NCBI GenBank assembly: GCA_027491155.1
Contig: JAIXWR010000046.1
Location: forward strand, 124,001 to 188,000
Reading direction: 5' to 3'
Origin: Verrucomicrobiaceae bacterium
GTDB taxonomy: Bacteria > Verrucomicrobiota > Verrucomicrobiia > Verrucomicrobiales > Akkermansiaceae
Length of the DNA stretch: 64,000 bases
The stretch's first letter is position 1, and the number at the start of each line of letters is the position of its first letter. Of the stretch, positions 9,100-19,927 are shown one piece after another. The notes under the pieces were generated by a model. The model saw nothing but the letters and a program-made list of their open reading frames with translations. It made no database searches and was not told where the DNA came from. Position numbers and translations under genes: made by a program.

Positions 9100-12000
9100 A
9101 TGCGCCGCTTCCTCTCCTCCGCCCTCGCCGGGGCCTGCCTTCCCGCCACCGCGGCACCGCTGCAATACAACCGCGACATCCGGCCGATCCTTTCCGAGAA
9201 GTGCTTCGCCTGCCACGGCTTCGACGAGAAGACCCGCGAAGCCGACCTGCGGCTCGACGAACCCGAGGCCGCCTTCAAGGCCGACAAGCACGGCAACGCG
9301 GCCATCGTCCCGGGCAAGCCCGACGACAGCCTGATCTGGTATCACATCACCAGCACCGACGAGGACGAGGTGATGCCTCCGCCGGAGTCGAAGAAAACCC
9401 TCACCGATGCCGAGAAGGCCACCCTCCGCCGCTGGATCGAGGAAGGCGCGAGCTACCAGAAGCACTGGGCCTTCGAAGCCCCGGTGAAACCCGCCGTCCC
9501 CGATGGCGGCGGCACGGAGATCGACCGCTTCATCGCCGCCGCCCTGCAAAAGGACGGCCTCGCGCTCTCCCCCGAGGCCGACCGACCGACACTGGTCCGC
9601 CGCGTGAGCATGGCCCTACGCGGGCTGCCGCCGACCATCGAGGAGATCGACGCCTTCCTCGCCGATACCGCGCCGGATGCCTACGAGAAGATGGTCGACC
9701 GCTTCCTGGCCTCGCCCCACTACGGCGAGGAGATGGCGCGGCACTGGCTCGATGTCGCGCGCTATGCCGACACCCACGGCCTCCACCTCGACAACGAGCG
9801 CCAGATGTGGGCCTACCGCGACTGGGTCGTGTCCGCCTTCAACCGCAACCTGCCTTACGACCGCTTCACCATCGAACAGCTCGCCGGCGACCTCATCCCG
9901 AACGCCACCCAGGACCAGCTCATCGCCACCGGCTTCAACCGCTGCAACGTCACCACCAGCGAAGGCGGCAGCATCGATGCCGAGTTCGTCTTCCGCTACG
10001 CCGTCGACCGCGCCAGCACCACCGCCCAGGCATTCCTCGGCCTGACCGCCGGCTGCGCGGTCTGCCACGACCACAAATACGACCCGATTTCCGCCAAGGA
10101 CTTCTATTCGCTCTACGCCTTCTTCCACTCGAATGCCGATCCCGCCATGGACGGCAACGCCCTGCTCACCCAGCCGGTGATGAAGGTGAAGCCCGACGGC
10201 TACGACGCGAAGATGGCGGAGTTCGCCGCACGCGAGGCCGCGGTCGGAAAGTCGATGGACGAGCGGCTCGCCGCCGTGGTCTATCAGGATCCCGCCGAAG
10301 CGAATCCGCGGCCGCAGGTCGCGACCATCGAGCAGGTCTGGTTCGAGGACGCCTTCCCGCAGGGCGCGCAGCTCGGCAGCGTCGGACACCCCCTGACCTA
10401 CGCCGACACCCCGGTCCACAGCGGCGCGAAATCGCTGAAGCGCGGCGGCCCGGAGGTGGCGCAGGATTACTACAACGCCGGTGCCTCGCCCTTCGAGGTG
10501 CCGCAGGAGCCGGTCTTCTTCCTCCACGTCTACCTCGACCCCGCCGACCCGCCGGAGGAAGTGATGATCCAGTTCCACAGCGACGGCTGGAAGCATCGCG
10601 CCCTGTGGGGCCAGGACATCATCGAGTTCGGCACGAAAGGCACCACCGAGCGCCACGTCGCCGGTCCCCTGCCCGCTCCCGGCCAATGGGTGAAGCTGGA
10701 GGTCCCCGGCGCCGCGATGGGCCTGAGCGCCGGCACCAAGATCGCCGGCTACGCCTTCACCGTCCACGGCGGCACCGCCTACTTCGACAAGATGGGCGTC
10801 ACCGGCCGCACCGATCCCGCCGCCGATCCCCTGCTCTCCTTCACCGCATGGCGCGCCGCCCAGGCCGGCAAGGACACGCCCGGAGCGCCCGGCGACATCA
10901 ACGGCTGGCTCAAGGCCGGCCCCGCCCAGCCTCGCACGCCGGAAGAACTTGCGAGGATCCGCGGCCACTATCTCCAGCACGTCTGCAACACCACGCGCCC
11001 GCAGTTCGCCGATTTGTTAGGCCAGCTCGCCGCGGTGGCGAAGGAACGCACGGACTATGATGGAAGCGTGCCCTCGACCTTCGTCTTCAAGGACCTGCCC
11101 CAGCCGCGCGAGAGCCACGTGATGATCCGCGGCCAATACGACAAGCCGGGAGAGAAGGTGGAACCCGACACCCCGGCCGTGCTCCCGCCGCTCAAGAAGG
11201 CCGGGCCGCGCGCCAACCGCCTCGACCTCGCGAACTGGCTCGTCGCCCGCGAGAACCCTCTAACAGCACGGGTCGCGGTGAACCGCTTCTGGCAGCAGCT
11301 CCACGGCACCGGCCTGGTGAAGAGCAGCCACGACTTCGGCACCCAGGGCGACCTGCCCAGCCATCCGGAGCTGCTCGATTGGCTCGCGCTCTGGTTCCAG
11401 GACAACGGCTGGGACGTGAAGAAGCTGATGCGCCTGATGCTCACCAGTTCGACCTTCCGCCAGCAGAGCATCGCCCCGCCCGCCGCGTGGGCGGCCGACC
11501 CCGCCAACCGCCGCCTCGCCCGCGGGCCGCGCTTCCGGCTCGATGCCGAACAACTCCGCGACCAGGCGCTCTTCGCCGGCGGCCTGATCCGCCTGCAGAT
11601 GGGCGGCAAGGGCGTGAACCCCTACCAGCCGCCCAACATCTGGGAACCGGTCGGCTTCGGCGGCTCGAACACCCGCTTCTACCCGCAGGGCAAGGGCGAC
11701 GACCTCTACCGGCGCTCCATCTACACCTTCTTCAAGCGCACCGCGCCGCACCCGCTGATGTCGAACTTCGACGCGCCGAACCGCGAGCAATCCTGCATCG
11801 CCCGCGAACGCAGCAACACCCCGCTGCAGGCGCTGCAACTGATGAACGACGTCCAGCACTTCGAAGCCGCCCGCGCCTTCGCCCAGCGCATCATGAAATC
11901 CGCCGCCACCCCCGCGGACCGCATCGTCTTCGCCTGGCGCAGCGTGCTTGCCCGCCCGCCCTCGCCGGAGGAAAGCGCGATGGTGCTGGAGTTCTTCCAG

Positions 12001-12162
12001 CAGCGTCTTGCGAGATACCAGGCCGCGCCCGATGCGGCGAAGAAAGCCGTCACCTTCGGCGAGTCGCCGCCGCCCGCCGACCTGCCCGAACCCGAACTCG
12101 CCGCCTGGGCGCTCGTCGCCAACCTCATCCTCAACCTCGACGAAGCCGTCGTCCGCAACTGA
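9100..12162 (+). CDS. PSD1 domain protein (cytochrome c-like, DUF1549, DUF1553)
   Basis: This 1020-residue secreted protein has a short signal peptide ([18 protein letters not shown]). The planctomycete-type cytochrome c domain follows, with CFACH at residues 35-39 as a heme c attachment site and a later VMPPPESKK segment. The middle is a DUF1549 region ([13 protein letters not shown] and [13 protein letters not shown], which is a second CxxCH). After an inserted beta-rich, possibly carbohydrate-binding segment comes a DUF1553 region ([40 protein letters not shown]). Such proteins are very numerous in Planctomycetes and Verrucomicrobia and are nearly always paired with DUF1501 genes. Their function is unknown; envelope redox-linked polysaccharide degradation has been suggested. 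The DUF1501 gene follows after 8 bp. Confidence 0.93.
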   Translation: MRRFLSSALAGACLPATAAPLQYNRDIRPILSEKCFACHGFDEKTREADLRLDEPEAAFKADKHGNAAIVPGKPDDSLIWYHITSTDEDEVMPPPESKKTLTDAEKATLRRWIEEGASYQKHWAFEAPVKPAVPDGGGTEIDRFIAAALQKDGLALSPEADRPTLVRRVSMALRGLPPTIEEIDAFLADTAPDAYEKMVDRFLASPHYGEEMARHWLDVARYADTHGLHLDNERQMWAYRDWVVSAFNRNLPYDRFTIEQLAGDLIPNATQDQLIATGFNRCNVTTSEGGSIDAEFVFRYAVDRASTTAQAFLGLTAGCAVCHDHKYDPISAKDFYSLYAFFHSNADPAMDGNALLTQPVMKVKPDGYDAKMAEFAAREAAVGKSMDERLAAVVYQDPAEANPRPQVATIEQVWFEDAFPQGAQLGSVGHPLTYADTPVHSGAKSLKRGGPEVAQDYYNAGASPFEVPQEPVFFLHVYLDPADPPEEVMIQFHSDGWKHRALWGQDIIEFGTKGTTERHVAGPLPAPGQWVKLEVPGAAMGLSAGTKIAGYAFTVHGGTAYFDKMGVTGRTDPAADPLLSFTAWRAAQAGKDTPGAPGDINGWLKAGPAQPRTPEELARIRGHYLQHVCNTTRPQFADLLGQLAAVAKERTDYDGSVPSTFVFKDLPQPRESHVMIRGQYDKPGEKVEPDTPAVLPPLKKAGPRANRLDLANWLVARENPLTARVAVNRFWQQLHGTGLVKSSHDFGTQGDLPSHPELLDWLALWFQDNGWDVKKLMRLMLTSSTFRQQSIAPPAAWAADPANRRLARGPRFRLDAEQLRDQALFAGGLIRLQMGGKGVNPYQPPNIWEPVGFGGSNTRFYPQGKGDDLYRRSIYTFFKRTAPHPLMSNFDAPNREQSCIARERSNTPLQALQLMNDVQHFEAARAFAQRIMKSAATPADRIVFAWRSVLARPPSPEESAMVLEFFQQRLARYQAAPDAAKKAVTFGESPPPADLPEPELAAWALVANLILNLDEAVVRN

Positions 12163-12170
12163 GCGCCGCC

Positions 12171-13631
<1,461 letters not shown>

Positions 13632-14022
13632 GCGATCGGTGGATCGGTGGATTCGGTGGATTCGGTGAATGGCTGAAGCCCTTCAAACGGAGCGCCGGCT
13701 TCAGCCGGCTTGGACAGTCGGGCAAGCATCGGCACCGCCCAAGATCGAACAATGCGGCAGTCACCGGGAGCCTGGACTCCGTGGCTCTCCTAACCTTCGT
13801 AGCTCTCCTAACCTTCGTAGCTTTCCTAACCTTCGTAGCTTTCCTAACCTTCGTAGCTTTCCTAACCTTCGTAGCTTTCCTGGCCTTCGTAGCTTTCCTA
13901 ACCTTCGTAGCTTTCCTGGCCTTCGTAGCTTTAGCGAAGAAGGCAGCGAAGAAGGATCCATGACCGATGGCCTTGCCAACCGGGTCTTCTCACCTGGCAC
14001 CCCATCTCACCTTGACGGGCCC
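13632..14022. repeat. Gene-free stretch with dispersed repeat A (copy 1)
   Basis: No gene is supported here. From about 13690 there is a copy of a repeat that recurs, inverted, at about 32797-32965. Both share a REP-like palindrome (GCCGGCTTCAGCCGGC), a segment containing AAGCATCGGCACC, a GGCAG-CACCGGGA block, and an end reading CCTTCGTAGCTTTAGCGAAG or close to it. Shorter relatives occur at 19227-19312 and 31276-31437. In this copy the inner CTTCGTAGCT segment is amplified into a tandem array. ORFs crossing it are low-complexity artefacts. Confidence 0.75.
13784..13927. repeat. 18-bp tandem repeat, 8 copies
   Basis: Eight head-to-tail copies of the unit GCTTTCCTAACCTTCGTA lie here. They vary at two places: GCTCTCC in the first two copies, and CTGGCC instead of CTAACC in copies 6 and 8. 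Because 18 is a multiple of 3, all frames stay open and give hexapeptide repeats, which should not be taken as protein. The unit is the inner core of dispersed repeat A, so this is a local expansion of that element. Confidence 0.95.
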
Positions 14023-14371
14023 TCAGACCGCATTGAAGGGACCTCGCACCTCAACGACCTGCTGGCCTTCGCCGAGCGCTTCCAAGATTGCGGGCCAGGC
14101 ACCTTCGAAGGTCGCAAGCAGGGCTTGTTTCCGGCAGTTTCCCAGACGCAGCCAAAGCAGCCTCCCTTCGTCCCCGGGTCGCAGCGCCAGAGCGAGAAAA
14201 TCCTCATCCTTGCTCACAAGTATCCGGCCCTCGTCGTTTGCAAGCTTCCAAAGCTCCCCATCGCACTCCCGACCCAGCCCCGGTCCAGAACGTGGATCGC
14301 GTCGTAACCCTTGGCCGCGATCCAACGGGCGAGCGCCGCGGGGGGAGCTGGTTGTCGATCAGGAATTTCAC
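14023..14371 (-). pseudogene. DUF5615 (PIN-like) toxin, broken by two frameshifts
   Basis: The toxin is spread over three frames. It starts at a GTG at 14371 (MKFLIDNQLPP when read as Met). It continues in another frame as ALARWIAAKGYDAIHVLDRG, then in a third as DGELWKLANDEGRILVSKDE followed by DFLALALRPGD. Together these give the order and length of a DUF5615 PIN-like toxin. Each shift is repaired by adding one base to a homopolymer: the C6 run after AACCAGCT would be C7, and the GGG in GTCGGGAGTGCG would be GGGG. The GTG start overlaps the stop of the DUF433 gene by 4 bp, as in intact pairs. It is either a real pseudogene or two homopolymer sequencing errors. Confidence 0.8.
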
Positions 14372-14595
14372 GAAGCCACGGCGAGCACGGTGTGATCCGT
14401 CTGGCGCGCGGCATAGGTCAGGGCCGCAGTGATATCCTCATCTTCAAGGAAAGGATAATCCTCGAGGATCTCCTCGCGGGAGGCCCCGTTGGCAACCAGT
14501 TCCAGCAGATCGCTCACCCGAAGCCGATAACCGCGGATGCAGGGTCGCCCGCCGCATTTTCCGGGTTCAACGCTGATTCGATCCAGGAGGCTCAC
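14368..14595 (-). CDS. DUF433 family antitoxin
   Basis: This 75-residue protein starts at a GTG. The motifs GGRPCIRGYRLRVSDLLELV, GASREEILEDYPFLEDEDI and ALTYAA are typical of DUF433, a small helix-turn-helix family found as the antitoxin partner of DUF5615 PIN-like toxins. The toxin gene follows with a 4-bp GTGA overlap but is frameshifted, so this antitoxin may now be an orphan. Like other type II antitoxins it would be expected to bind its own promoter; no operator was identified. The upstream DNA (14600-14720) holds imperfect direct repeats of TGCTCGCGTCTCCCCGCTT. Confidence 0.85.
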   Translation of the reverse strand: MSLLDRISVEPGKCGGRPCIRGYRLRVSDLLELVANGASREEILEDYPFLEDEDITAALTYAARQTDHTVLAVAS

Positions 14596-14720
14596 GCCGC
14601 TACCCTAGCCGGCAACCGGGATCGAGGAAAGCGGTTTTCCCTGCTCGCGTCTCCCCGCTTCTTCTCCTCTCTTGCTCGCGTCTCGCGTCTCCCCGCTTTC
14701 TCTTCGCTCCCCGCTCCCCC

Positions 14721-15467
14721 TCACCGGAACGGCGGATACTCCGGCATCATGAAGGGATGCACCGATCCATCCGCGCGCGGGATGAGCAGCAGGTAGCGGC
14801 GGTAGTCGGTCTTGGCCGGCCAGCGGGTGTCGCAGAACGGCGTCCAGGTCTCCCCCGACTGAAACGCCAGGGTGATCTGCGACATCTCGCCGGGCTGGTC
14901 GATGCCGGGCTCGATGATCTCCGTCTTGCCCGGCTCGATCTTCGCCGCCTTGCCGCCGAACTTTCCGGCCACCACCTTCGGCGTGAAATTCTGCACCAGC
15001 GTCTTGCCGACGCCGAAACGGGTCGACGGGGTGTCCAGCGGGATCACCCGGTAGGGCTTGTCCTTGGCCGGACCGGCCACCAGCACCGCGGTGGCGGTGT
15101 CCGATGACGGTAGCTCGAACTCCGCGAAGGGCTTCGCCTCGACCGCCGTCTTGACCGGCACCGCGGGTCCGTTGAATGCCCCGGTGGCCGGCGGCGGCGA
15201 GGGATCGATCGCCAGCCCCAGCGCCCGCGTGCCGAAGCCCATCGGGTCGGTCAGGAAGCCGGCCGACACCGTCAGGCGCCAGCGCGCCACCCAGCCGTCG
15301 TCGGTCTTTTCCATCAGCAGCAGCCGGGAGGCATCGGGCGCGGCGTCCACGCACAGCAGGCGCAGGCTGTGCGGCGCGGATTCCTTGGGCTTGGCAGGCT
15401 CGGTCTGGCCCGGCGCGCAGGGCGCGACCAGCGCGGCCAGCAGGATCGAAAACAATCGGCGGTTCAT
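14721..15467 (-). CDS. Secreted protein of unknown function, downstream of Verru_Chthon cassette protein A
   Basis: The 248-residue protein has a signal peptide (MNRRLFSILLAALVAPCAPGQ). The mature part is a mostly beta protein without a motif I recognise; it includes WRLTVSAGFLTDPMGFGTRAL and ends HPFMMPEYPPFR. The ATG at 15467 was chosen over an upstream in-frame start because it places the signal peptide at the N-terminus. It lies 16 bp after the Verru_Chthon protein A gene on the same strand and is probably co-transcribed. A role in the same envelope or pseudopilin-like machinery is only a guess from position. Confidence 0.72.
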   Translation of the reverse strand: MNRRLFSILLAALVAPCAPGQTEPAKPKESAPHSLRLLCVDAAPDASRLLLMEKTDDGWVARWRLTVSAGFLTDPMGFGTRALGLAIDPSPPPATGAFNGPAVPVKTAVEAKPFAEFELPSSDTATAVLVAGPAKDKPYRVIPLDTPSTRFGVGKTLVQNFTPKVVAGKFGGKAAKIEPGKTEIIEPGIDQPGEMSQITLAFQSGETWTPFCDTRWPAKTDYRRYLLLIPRADGSVHPFMMPEYPPFR

Positions 15468-15483
15468 GCGGAGAAAGAAAAGA

Positions 15484-18400
15484 TCACACGGCCTGCCGCG
15501 GCAACCACTGGAACGAGATGATTTCAAAGCGCCGGCCGAATCTCTTGTTCGCCTCGCTGGTCAGGGCGACGGCCTCGGTCTCGGCGGCATCCGCGGCATC
15601 GAGGTAGTCGGGCATGCGCTGCACGATCGCCTCGCACCACGCCTCCGCCACCACCCGGCCCTCGCCGTCGGTCGCGGCACCGTAGCCGCGGATGCGGAAG
15701 CTGTCGCCGCGCGCGGTGAGTTCGTTCGCCACGGTGGCCAGCACGTCGGACTGCATCAGGTAGCCCGGAATGCCCGCCGACCGCGCCAGACCGCCGCCCG
15801 CACCGGCCGCTTCGGGCGCCGGCAGCTTGGCGAAGTCCGCCGCGGTGACGCCGCGTCCCCCGCCCTTGAGCGCGCTGTTCAAGCCCGCCGCCTCGATCGC
15901 CGCCTGCACCGTCCCCAGCAGCCGGGCTTCCCCGCTGTCGCCGGGCCGGCGGTTGATGAAGTCGGCCAGCGAAAGGAAGGGACCGCGGGACTTCACCTGC
16001 TTGACGATCTCTTCGGCCAGTTGCGCGATGCCCTGGTCGTCGAGGTCGCGGAAGCCGTTCCACTGCTCCAGCTCGGTCGGGCTCGACGCCGGCGCGGCCG
16101 CCGCCGCGGTCACCAGCCCGGAAGCTCCGAAGGGCGTCCTGCCGTCGCGGGAAACCGGATTGCCGTTCAGCAGCTTGGCCTGGTCGCGCGCCGTGCTCAG
16201 CAGCGCCTGCCACGCTTCCTTGCGGGTCGAGTTCACGTTGAAGGCCCCGTCGAGGAAGACATGCGCACCCAGCCGGGCGATCGCCTCCGGGTGCAGCGCC
16301 TGGCCCTTGAGCAGGCGCTCCTTCGCCACCGTGGCGGACGATGCCGGGATCACCCGCGGGTTGATCAGCCGCTTCGCGGGATCCGCCAGCGCGCCGTCGA
16401 AGAACTCACCGAGCACCGCCGGCGCGTTCCGGTTGTCCTTGTAAGGAGCCCCCGCCGGGAACTTGCCGCCGTCGTGCAGGCTCGAGCAGAACCACGAGTC
16501 GAACAAGGCGGCGTTCGCCAGGTAGGAGTGGTCGAAGAGCGGCTGGTTGCCGTTCGCCGCATGGTAGGGACCGGAGCCGGTCACCCGGTTGGCGCGGATG
16601 AAGGGCGACGCGAAGGAATTCCCGATCGCACGGTCCACCTGCGGCGCGGCGTAGGTCACGGTGGAGAAGGCGATGTCCCCGGGCTCGAACTTGAAGGCCC
16701 CGTTCTGACCGTCGGACTGAAGCCCGTCCAGGCCCTTCGCATAGCGCTCGGGCGCCTGGCCGAAGCGGTCGGCGAAGCCGTTGGCGATCGCGTGCGACAG
16801 CGACATCAGCGAGAGCGGCGGCGCGGCGTCGAGCTGGCGCGTCGCGCAGCGGGTCACACCGGTCAAGGCGCTGTGCCCCCCGCCGAAGCGGCCCTGGTCC
16901 TTCGCGCTGATGTCGATCAGCACCGAGTCGTAGGCCATCGGCAGCGGATCGCAGCGCCACACCTCCTGGAAGGTCGCCAGTTGGTCGGGTTCGAAACTGC
17001 GCAGGCGCCGGGTGGTGATCACCGGATTGGTCAGCAGCCGCGGGCTGCTCGCGAAGGCGTCGCGCGTGCCGGCCGAGCTCTGCTCCACGTTCATGTAGTG
17101 ACCGAAGATCATGAAGGGCTTCGGCGTCGCGTACTGCGAGACCTTCAGCCGCTGGCTCGAGCGCACCACCGGGAACCACGCGGGATCCGGCTGGTCGAAA
17201 TTGATCGACGTCGGCAGCGAGTTGCCGCCCAGCGCCAGGCCGCCGTTGCCGCCCGAGGCCTGCGAACCCGCGGCCCGGAGACCGATCCATTTGTTGCAGT
17301 AGGTCCGCACGCCCGACGACGGATTCGGATCCTTGTCCGGGCTGACGATGAACTCGACGCTGTCGTCCGGCCCCAGCCCGTTCGCGCCGAAGTCCGCCAC
17401 GATCAGCGCCTGCCGGCCCGGACCCCAGCCCGGGGAAAGGTTCACGTTCGGGTCGCCGTTCCAGTCCGAGGTGCGGGTGTCCTTGTCGTGGCCGAAGATC
17501 TTGCACTCGCCGGGCTCCAGCGTGTAGCCGGTCGAGACCCCCTTCTGCGCCAGCCCGCCCAGGTTGCCGCGCAGCCAGTTGAAGTTCCGCTGGCCGTACT
17601 TGTTCCCGGACGAGCCCCAGGGGCCGTAGGAGAAGGCATACGTGTTGTTGCCCACGCCCGACTGCGGCAGCTGCACCGGCGCGCCCTGCGGGTTGGTGAT
17701 CGACCACTGCACCTTGAAGGGCACCGCCAGGAGCTGCACCGCGAAGCTGGACCCGGCCGGGATTTCCACCCGCACGTTGTTCGGGTTCCACACCTTCACC
17801 AGCGCGTCCATCTGCAGCAGCATCCGGAATTTCCCCTGCGCCGCCGGATCCGGCTGCGAGACGAAGGAAAAGACGAACTGCACCGCCGCGAAGACCGGCT
17901 TCTTGTAGGAAAACCACGGGTCCCCCATCGCCTTGTGGCGGAAGTCGTTCGAGTTGCTCTCCGACCCGTTCATCAGCCGCAGGCTCGGCGTGCCGTTGGT
18001 CCAGGTCAGGTTGCGGTAGACGTTGGCGTGGGTCCACAGCTCCTCCAGGTGGATGCCGGGCTGCTGCGCCGGGTCGCCGGTCAGGTTCAGCATCGCCGCC
18101 GAACCGCTGTTGAAGGCGTTGAACTTCTTGTCGTTCGCGATCCCCGTCGTCGCGGCGCTCGCGAAGCGGTTCACCTCGCCGTCCGCCTTGTAGAGCGGCA
18201 GGTTCGTCACCTGCCGGCGCTCCAGCAGGGAAAAGCTCGAGAAGTCGAACTTGAAGCGCCCGCGCGTCACGTCCACCGGCAGCCCGCGGCTGTAGGAAGT
18301 CACGTCGTGGAACAGCGACGACGCCTCCGCGTTCCTCAGCTCGTACTGCGCGGTGCTGAGGAATTTCGAGCGCTCCGGATCATCGACCGCGATCTCGCCC

Positions 18401-19107
18401 AGCGCCGCCAGGCCCGCGCTGTTGGCGCTGATCCCGGCGTTCGCCGCGAACAAGGGCTCCGCCTTCCCGGCGCGGGCGAATTCCGGCCGCTCCGTGCCGG
18501 ACACCACGTGCGCCTTCATCGACTCGTCCGCCACCCACCACGCCAGCTTGCCGCCCTGCTGGCCGCTCTGCAGCGACAGCGCCGGGCTGGTCACCTCGCC
18601 CGCCGCCTTCGCGCCCAGCGTCCCGCCCGCGACCATCGGCACCTCGTTCTCGTCCCGGCCGTCCGCAAATCCCTTCTGCCGCGCCGCCGCCGGATCCCCG
18701 GCGCTCGTCAGCCAGCGCACGAACTCCGGCTGCGGCCGCGTCGTCAGACCCTCGTCCGCATTCCACGCCTCATACACCCCCGTCCACTGCGCGTGCGGAT
18801 TGCTCTCCCCGCTGCCCGCCGCCAGCGACTGCTCCGCCGTCACCGACACCCGGCCGTCCGGGCCCAGCGACCGCTGCAAATCGCCCAGCGCCAGCAGCAG
18901 CGAGACCCGCGCGTTCGCCCGCGCCTCCGCCATCGCCGCCCCGTGCCCCGTCGCGCGCAGCTGCACCGCCGACAGCGACAATAGCCCGACCGCCAGGATC
19001 GTCAGCAACACCATCAACGACAATGTAATGACAAGCGCGAACCCGCGACGTCCGGCAGCGCCTCCCCCATCCGGGTGAACGTAACGATTCTTAAAATTGG
19101 GTTTCAT
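15484..19107 (-). CDS. Verru_Chthon cassette protein A
   Basis: The 1207-residue protein begins with a type IV pilin-like N-terminus: a short basic leader, then GFALVITLSLMVLLTILAVG, a prepilin-type hydrophobic helix. The rest is a long mixed domain rich in Asn/Gly/Ser (DVTSYSRGLPVDVTRGRFKF, PLSLMSLSHAIANGFADRFG). Length, leader and the LLALGDLQRSLGPDGRVSVTA region match Verru_Chthon cassette protein A, a family confined to Verrucomicrobia. It is normally encoded with proteins B-D; those partners are not seen here, only a small secreted protein downstream. The ATG at 19107 was chosen because it gives the prepilin leader; the open frame extends upstream into repeat DNA. Function is unknown; secretion or surface assembly is inferred from the leader. 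Confidence 0.85.
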   Translation of the reverse strand: MKPNFKNRYVHPDGGGAAGRRGFALVITLSLMVLLTILAVGLLSLSAVQLRATGHGAAMAEARANARVSLLLALGDLQRSLGPDGRVSVTAEQSLAAGSGESNPHAQWTGVYEAWNADEGLTTRPQPEFVRWLTSAGDPAAARQKGFADGRDENEVPMVAGGTLGAKAAGEVTSPALSLQSGQQGGKLAWWVADESMKAHVVSGTERPEFARAGKAEPLFAANAGISANSAGLAALGEIAVDDPERSKFLSTAQYELRNAEASSLFHDVTSYSRGLPVDVTRGRFKFDFSSFSLLERRQVTNLPLYKADGEVNRFASAATTGIANDKKFNAFNSGSAAMLNLTGDPAQQPGIHLEELWTHANVYRNLTWTNGTPSLRLMNGSESNSNDFRHKAMGDPWFSYKKPVFAAVQFVFSFVSQPDPAAQGKFRMLLQMDALVKVWNPNNVRVEIPAGSSFAVQLLAVPFKVQWSITNPQGAPVQLPQSGVGNNTYAFSYGPWGSSGNKYGQRNFNWLRGNLGGLAQKGVSTGYTLEPGECKIFGHDKDTRTSDWNGDPNVNLSPGWGPGRQALIVADFGANGLGPDDSVEFIVSPDKDPNPSSGVRTYCNKWIGLRAAGSQASGGNGGLALGGNSLPTSINFDQPDPAWFPVVRSSQRLKVSQYATPKPFMIFGHYMNVEQSSAGTRDAFASSPRLLTNPVITTRRLRSFEPDQLATFQEVWRCDPLPMAYDSVLIDISAKDQGRFGGGHSALTGVTRCATRQLDAAPPLSLMSLSHAIANGFADRFGQAPERYAKGLDGLQSDGQNGAFKFEPGDIAFSTVTYAAPQVDRAIGNSFASPFIRANRVTGSGPYHAANGNQPLFDHSYLANAALFDSWFCSSLHDGGKFPAGAPYKDNRNAPAVLGEFFDGALADPAKRLINPRVIPASSATVAKERLLKGQALHPEAIARLGAHVFLDGAFNVNSTRKEAWQALLSTARDQAKLLNGNPVSRDGRTPFGASGLVTAAAAAPASSPTELEQWNGFRDLDDQGIAQLAEEIVKQVKSRGPFLSLADFINRRPGDSGEARLLGTVQAAIEAAGLNSALKGGGRGVTAADFAKLPAPEAAGAGGGLARSAGIPGYLMQSDVLATVANELTARGDSFRIRGYGAATDGEGRVVAEAWCEAIVQRMPDYLDAADAAETEAVALTSEANKRFGRRFEIISFQWLPRQAV

Positions 19108-19354
19108 ACCGAGGATTTGTCGGACAACTTGGCAGAGATCCCCCGGATCGTCATCCAAAAAAATTTCCGACCCGCCCCAAAGCGAGCCCGGCGGCCCGAT
19201 CGCAGCCGGCGGACCAGGAGCCCGTCCTCCGTAGCTTTCCCGACCTTCGTAGCTTAATTCAACGAAGAAGGTAGCGAAGGAGGACGCCGGCTTCAGCCGG
19301 CTTGGATAGCCGGGCCTCACGCCCCTTCCTCCCACCCTTGCACGCCCGCCCCAC

Positions 19355-19519
19355 CGGCCCCTTGGACTGCGTGCAGCCTGCTGCCGCTTTCCCGGAGCCA
19401 GCCTGCTGGCCCGGTGCCCATGGCCCGCCCAAGACCCGCGCTTCCCCGTCGTGAAGCTCTCCCCAGCTCCTTCCCCAATCCAAAACCTGTCCTTCGTAGC
19501 TTCCTAGCGAAGTAGGATC
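19355..19519 (+). repeat. Repeat B copy 1 (inverted partner at 31076-31248)
   Basis: This ~165-bp segment runs from CTTGGACTGCGTGCAGCCTG through CCGGAGCCAGCCTGCTGGCC and GCGCTTCCCC to TCCTTCGTAGCTTCCTAGCG. The reverse complement of 31076-31248 contains the same blocks in the same order with scattered differences. The two copies are inverted relative to each other and bracket the defence island. Confidence 0.85.
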
Positions 19520-19590
19520 GTCAACCTGTCCTTCGAAGCCCCAAGGCGAAGAAGGATCCCCCCCTGTCTTCCCCCCGGCCCCACCGCCTC

Positions 19591-19650
19591 CCCGCCCCGA
19601 CGGGGCGACCCCTACCCGCCCAGGGCAAGGCCCGGGGTTCCCGATCCGAA
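19591..19650 (+). repeat. Repeat C copy 1
   Basis: This ~60-bp repeat contains GACGGGGCGACCCCTACC, GCCCAGGGCAAGGCCCGGGG and TTCCCGATCCGAA. It is about 85% identical by eye to copy 2 at 19747-19806 in the same orientation. The CCCAGGGC/GCCC(T/G)GGG part can form a hairpin. Confidence 0.8.
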
Positions 19651-19746
19651 CCAGACCCGGGCATCACAGGCGCGAGCTCCCCATCAAGCTCTCCCGCGCC
19701 TGCCCGGCCACAGGCCCGCGGAACGAGGGATTGCCGCTTGCGGATC

Positions 19747-19806
19747 AAAGCCCCAACGGGGCGGTACCTACCAGCCCAGGGCAAAGCCCTGGGTTCCCGA
19801 TCCGAA
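19747..19806 (+). repeat. Repeat C copy 2
   Basis: This is a direct repeat of 19591-19650: AACGGGGCGGTACCTACC, AGCCCAGGGCAAAGCCCTGG, GTTCCCGATCCGAA. It lies just before the 3' end of hsdR (convergent orientation). The internal CCCAGGGCAAAGCCCTGGG is an imperfect hairpin without a T-run, so it is not a clear terminator. Confidence 0.8.
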
Positions 19807-19927
19807 AAGGAACCGCGCTTGCCCCGCGCACAGCTGCTCCGGGCAAGGTCCCCAGCCAGTCGCACTGGCGCCTCCGTAACCCTCCCGCCGCGAAACAGAC
19901 TCCGAAGCGCGGTCGTCCGTCTCCTCC

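Larger units (their letters stand above)
19108..19927. repeat. Repeat-rich gene-free region left of the defence island
   Basis: No coding gene is supported in these 820 bp. They contain a short form of repeat A (19227-19312), repeat B copy 1 (19355-19519), a further CTTCGAAGC/CGAAGAAGGATCC fragment (about 19525-19560), and two direct copies of repeat C (19591-19650 and 19747-19806). Open frames running through here are extensions of neighbouring frames in GC-rich DNA. Confidence 0.75.

Noticed and set aside
13784-13927. Possible CRISPR array
   Set aside because: The 18-bp units are head to tail with no spacers and there are no cas genes; it is a simple tandem repeat.
15058-18984. 1308-codon plus-strand open frame opposite Verru_Chthon protein A
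   Set aside because: Shadow frame: Arg/His/Leu-rich, no domain, opposite a gene with a prepilin leader.
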